Below, one piece after another: positions 4,087-6,623 of a stretch of 6,623 nucleotides of DNA. A model generated the notes under the pieces. That model saw only the letters and a list, made by a program, of their open reading frames with translations. It made no database searches and was not told the DNA's origin. This DNA comes from Natronomonas sp. GTDB taxonomy: Archaea > Halobacteriota > Halobacteria > Halobacteriales > Haloarculaceae. The stretch is from the NCBI GenBank assembly GCA_007135435.1, contig SLIW01000038.1, forward strand, positions 1 through 6,623. Reading direction: 5' to 3'. A program made the translations under genes and the position numbers. Every line of letters starts with the position of its first letter. Positions within the stretch are counted from its first letter, which is position 1.

Positions 4087-5469
4087 ACCACGCGGGGTAT
4101 CGTCGACGAATCACGGGAACGCCTTCGAGGGGAGGTGATCTCCCCCGGTGATCCGACGTTCGACGAGGCACGGACGATCTACAACGCGATGATCGACAGG
4201 CACCCGGGCCTGATCGTCCGGTGTGCCGACGTCGGAGACGTGATGGCCGCCGTGAACCTCGCGCGCGAGCACGAACTGGAGATCGCGATCCGCAGCGGCG
4301 GCCACAACGGGCCGGGGCTCGCGCTCGTCGACGACGGACTGGTCGTCGACCTCTCCGACATGACGGGCGTCCACGTCGATCCCGACGCGAGGATCGCCCG
4401 GGTCGCGCCAGGCTGTACCTGGGGCGACGTCGACCACGCGACCAACGCCTTCGGACTGGCGACGGTCAGCGGCGTCATCTCCACGACCGGCGTCGGTGGC
4501 CTGACGCTCGGCGGCGGACACGGCTACCTGTCCCGAAAGTACGGGCTGACCATCGACAACCTCGTGGGCGCCGACGTCGTGTTGGCCGACGGCAGCTTCG
4601 TGCACGCGAGCGCGGACGAGCACCCGGACCTGTTCTGGGCACTTCGTGGCGGTGGCGGCAACTTCGGCGTCGTCACGTCGTTCGAGTTCCAGCTCCACCC
4701 CGTGGACACGGTCGTCGCGGGGCCGATGTTCTGGCCGATCGACGAACTGGAGACCACGATGCGGTGGTATCGCGACTGGCTGCCACGGGCGCCCGAGGAC
4801 GTGTACGCGTTCTACCTGACCGCAGAGGTGCCGGCCGGGGATCCGTTCCCGGAGGCGATCCACGGCGAGACGGTCTGCGGCCTGCTGTGGTGCTACCTGG
4901 GCGCGGAGGAGGAGGTCCAGGAGGTGCTCCAGCCGGCGCGGGACGTCGCCGAGCCGCTGTTCGAGCACGTCGGGGAGATGCCGTACCCGGCACTCCAGTC
5001 GATGTTCGACGAACTGTACCCGCCGGGCGACCAGTGGTACTGGAAGGGCGACTTCGTGCGGGAGTTGAGCGACGAGGCGATCGCCGAGCACGTCCGCTTC
5101 GGGGAGGTTCCGACGGCGAAGTCGACGATGCACCTCTACCCGATCGACGGCGCCGTCCACCGCGTCGACGCGGACGAGACGGCCTGGCGCTACCGCGACG
5201 CGAACTGGTCGATGGTCATCGCCGGCGTCGATCCGGACCCGGCCAAGCGCGAGACGATCACCGAGTGGGCACGCCAGTACTGGGAGGCGCTGCACGAGCA
5301 CTCGGCCGGCGGTTCCTACATCAACTTCATGATGGAAGAAGGCCAGGACCGGATCCGGGCAACCTACGGCGACAACTACGAACGACTCCAGGAGGTCAAG
5401 GCCCGGTACGATCCCGACAACGTCTTCCACGTGAACCAGAACATCGAGCCGGCGACCACGGAGCCGTAG
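4075..5469 (+). CDS. FAD-dependent oxidoreductase, VAO/PCMH family with berberine-bridge C-terminus
   Basis: Flavoprotein of 464 aa, the usual length for the family. The PCMH-type FAD domain covers about residues 43-212. It includes RSGGHN with H77, the expected 8-alpha-linked FAD histidine, then GVISTTGVGGLTLGGGHG (133-150) and WALRGGGGNFGVVTSF (188-203). The position of the second covalent link in bicovalent members (Cys in GxCPTVG) is I135, so the FAD should be tethered by His only. The substrate domain follows, and a BBE segment closes the protein (YINFM at 415 to NQNI at 457). Relatives oxidise hydroxyl groups of sugars, alkaloids and similar compounds, with O2 or another acceptor; the substrate here is unknown. 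No signal peptide is seen, so it is probably cytosolic. The ATG at 4075 is the only start that gives this frame near the alignment. No Shine-Dalgarno precedes it. A zinc dehydrogenase follows after 3 bp. Confidence 0.9.
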   Translation: MSSETTRGIVDESRERLRGEVISPGDPTFDEARTIYNAMIDRHPGLIVRCADVGDVMAAVNLAREHELEIAIRSGGHNGPGLALVDDGLVVDLSDMTGVHVDPDARIARVAPGCTWGDVDHATNAFGLATVSGVISTTGVGGLTLGGGHGYLSRKYGLTIDNLVGADVVLADGSFVHASADEHPDLFWALRGGGGNFGVVTSFEFQLHPVDTVVAGPMFWPIDELETTMRWYRDWLPRAPEDVYAFYLTAEVPAGDPFPEAIHGETVCGLLWCYLGAEEEVQEVLQPARDVAEPLFEHVGEMPYPALQSMFDELYPPGDQWYWKGDFVRELSDEAIAEHVRFGEVPTAKSTMHLYPIDGAVHRVDADETAWRYRDANWSMVIAGVDPDPAKRETITEWARQYWEALHEHSAGGSYINFMMEEGQDRIRATYGDNYERLQEVKARYDPDNVFHVNQNIEPATTEP

Positions 5470-5472
5470 TCG

Positions 5473-6534
5473 ATGCGAGCCGCTGTATTCACGGCGTACG
5501 GTGAACCGCTGTCGGTCACGGACGTCGACGAGCCGGAGCCCACGCCGACCGGCGTGGTGGTCGAGACGGAGGCCTGCGGGATCTGTCGGAGCGACTGGCA
5601 CGCCTGGGTGGGTGACTGGACCTGGGCGGGGATGGACCTCGAACCCGGCCAGATCCTCGGGCACGAACCCGCCGGGACGGTCGTCGCGGTCGGCGACCGC
5701 GTCCAGAGCATCGCGGAGGGCGACCACGTCACCGTCCCGTTCTACGTCGCGGAGGGTGCCTGCCGGCAGTGCCGGACCGGACACCCGAACGTCTGCGAGC
5801 ACGGCATGGGGCTGGGCTTCCACGACGCCCTCCCCGGAGCGTTCGCGGAACGGTTCGCCGTGCCGTTCGCCGACGTCAACGTCGTCCGGCTGCCGGAGGG
5901 GGTCTCGTCGCTCGACATGGCCAGCCTGGGATGCCGCTTCGTCACGGCGTTCCACGCGCTCGTCCACCGCGCAGACGTCTCGGCGGGCGACTGGGTCGCC
6001 ATCCACGGCTGCGGCGGCGTCGGCCTGTCGGCGGTCCACATCGCCGACGCGCTTGGGGCGAATGTCGTCGCGGTCGACATCGACGACGAGACGCTGGCGA
6101 TCGCCAGGGATCTCGGCGCCAGCGAGGTCGTCGACGCGACGGAGACCGACGACGTGCCCGGAGCGGTCGTCGCGCTCACTGGAGGTGGCGCGCACGTGTC
6201 GGTCGACGCCCTCGGGATCGCGACCACCTGCCGGAACTCGGTGGCCAGTCTCCGTCGGCGGGGGACGCACGTCCAGGTCGGGCTCACGACCGAAGAGGAG
6301 CAGGGGGAGATCGCGTTGCCGACCGACCTCATGGTCCACAACGAGTTCACCGTGGTGGGATCGAAGGGGATGCCCCCCGCGCGATTCGACGAGATCTTCC
6401 GGATGATGGCGGCCGGGAAGCTCGATCCCGGAGCAGGCATCACCGAGACGGTCGCCCTCGAGGACGCGTCGGAGACACTTGCGTCGATGACCGACTTCGA
6501 CACCTACGGGATCCCGGTGATCACCGAGTTCTGA
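5473..6534 (+). CDS. Zinc-dependent medium-chain alcohol dehydrogenase
   Basis: NAD-dependent MDR-family dehydrogenase, 353 aa, of typical length. Catalytic zinc ligands by motif: C38 in GICRSD, H64 in GHE (with E65) and C154 in SLGCRF; S40 and H43 fit the proton relay. The structural zinc lobe is E94-x2-C97-x2-C100-x7-C108. The first ligand is Glu rather than Cys, the same arrangement as in Sulfolobus solfataricus ADH. The nucleotide fold has GCGGVG (179-184), and D202 at the end of the second strand favours NAD. It would oxidise an alcohol, polyol or similar compound to the carbonyl, or do the reverse; the substrate is not readable from sequence. The ATG lies 3 bp after the flavoprotein stop, with GGAG (5460-5463) as a modest ribosome binding site, so the two are surely co-transcribed and may act on related compounds. 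Confidence 0.92.
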   Translation: MRAAVFTAYGEPLSVTDVDEPEPTPTGVVVETEACGICRSDWHAWVGDWTWAGMDLEPGQILGHEPAGTVVAVGDRVQSIAEGDHVTVPFYVAEGACRQCRTGHPNVCEHGMGLGFHDALPGAFAERFAVPFADVNVVRLPEGVSSLDMASLGCRFVTAFHALVHRADVSAGDWVAIHGCGGVGLSAVHIADALGANVVAVDIDDETLAIARDLGASEVVDATETDDVPGAVVALTGGGAHVSVDALGIATTCRNSVASLRRRGTHVQVGLTTEEEQGEIALPTDLMVHNEFTVVGSKGMPPARFDEIFRMMAAGKLDPGAGITETVALEDASETLASMTDFDTYGIPVITEF

Positions 6535-6623
6535 ATCGCCCAGACGGCCGAATCCACCGGGTAGGGCACCGTCGCACTCACCCCTCGCGACCCTCCGTCG
6601 GTGCACGTACCCCTCGCTGGCAA
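6535..6623. other. Right edge, no identifiable feature
   Basis: These 89 bases follow the dehydrogenase stop codon. I see no T-tract terminator, no promoter-like AT stretch and no supported reading frame. Confidence 0.5.

Noticed and set aside
4221..5504. 427-aa open frame on the plus strand
   Set aside because: It overlaps the flavoprotein in another frame, is dominated by Arg, Gly and Pro, and shows no family motif.
4111..6606. 831-aa open frame on the minus strand
   Set aside because: It lies wholly antisense to the flavoprotein and zinc dehydrogenase, both with clear family motifs. Such long stop-free shadows are normal in GC-rich haloarchaeal DNA, and its sequence (rich in Arg, Asp, Val and His, with no domain I recognise) is a codon-complement artefact.

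Overview
The window looks like a piece of a haloarchaeal (class Halobacteria) genome. The DNA is GC-rich throughout, and the proteins are rich in Asp and Glu and poor in Lys, as in salt-in halophiles. Archaeal TATA-like boxes sit about 25-28 nt before several start codons, which suggests leaderless transcripts. The one regulator has the winged-helix plus FilR1 (DUF1724-type) architecture common in haloarchaea. No rRNA, tRNA, transposase or CRISPR array is visible.

Layout, left to right. (1) The 3' end of a VOC/glyoxalase-superfamily gene (1-215, +). (2) A 3-hydroxyacyl-CoA dehydrogenase family gene (280-1311, +) with its own TATA box and a repetitive acidic tail. A strong bulged hairpin follows at 1324-1370. 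(3) An AT-rich promoter, then a 24-codon leader ORF (1459-1533) ending one base before an ArsM-like SAM methyltransferase (1535-2305). The methyltransferase lacks two of the three arsenic-binding cysteines. A G-rich tandem repeat with G-quadruplex potential directly follows its stop. (4) A regulatory island: a DUF1059 gene (2496-2678, -), a FilR1-type regulator (2867-3691, -), and a second, divergent DUF1059 gene (3847-4014, +). Around them lie tandem repeats and palindromes that look like operators. (5) The second DUF1059 gene leads into a berberine-bridge-type flavoprotein (4075-5469, +) and, 3 bp later, a zinc-dependent medium-chain dehydrogenase (5473-6534, +). The last 89 bases hold nothing I can identify.

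How the parts may work together (inference): the flavoprotein and the zinc dehydrogenase sit as a tight pair and could oxidise the same or successive hydroxyl substrates. The regulator is divergent to the transcription unit DUF1059-flavoprotein-dehydrogenase and has a DUF1059 paralogue on its other side. It is therefore a natural candidate to control both DUF1059 genes and the oxidation genes. The VOC, acyl-CoA dehydrogenase and methyltransferase genes on the left fit a general catabolic or detoxification neighbourhood, but nothing in the sequence ties them to a named pathway. The points most worth following are the paired DUF1059 genes around the regulator, the leader ORF before the methyltransferase, the exact 17-bp duplication of the flavoprotein start codon, and the operator-like repeats.
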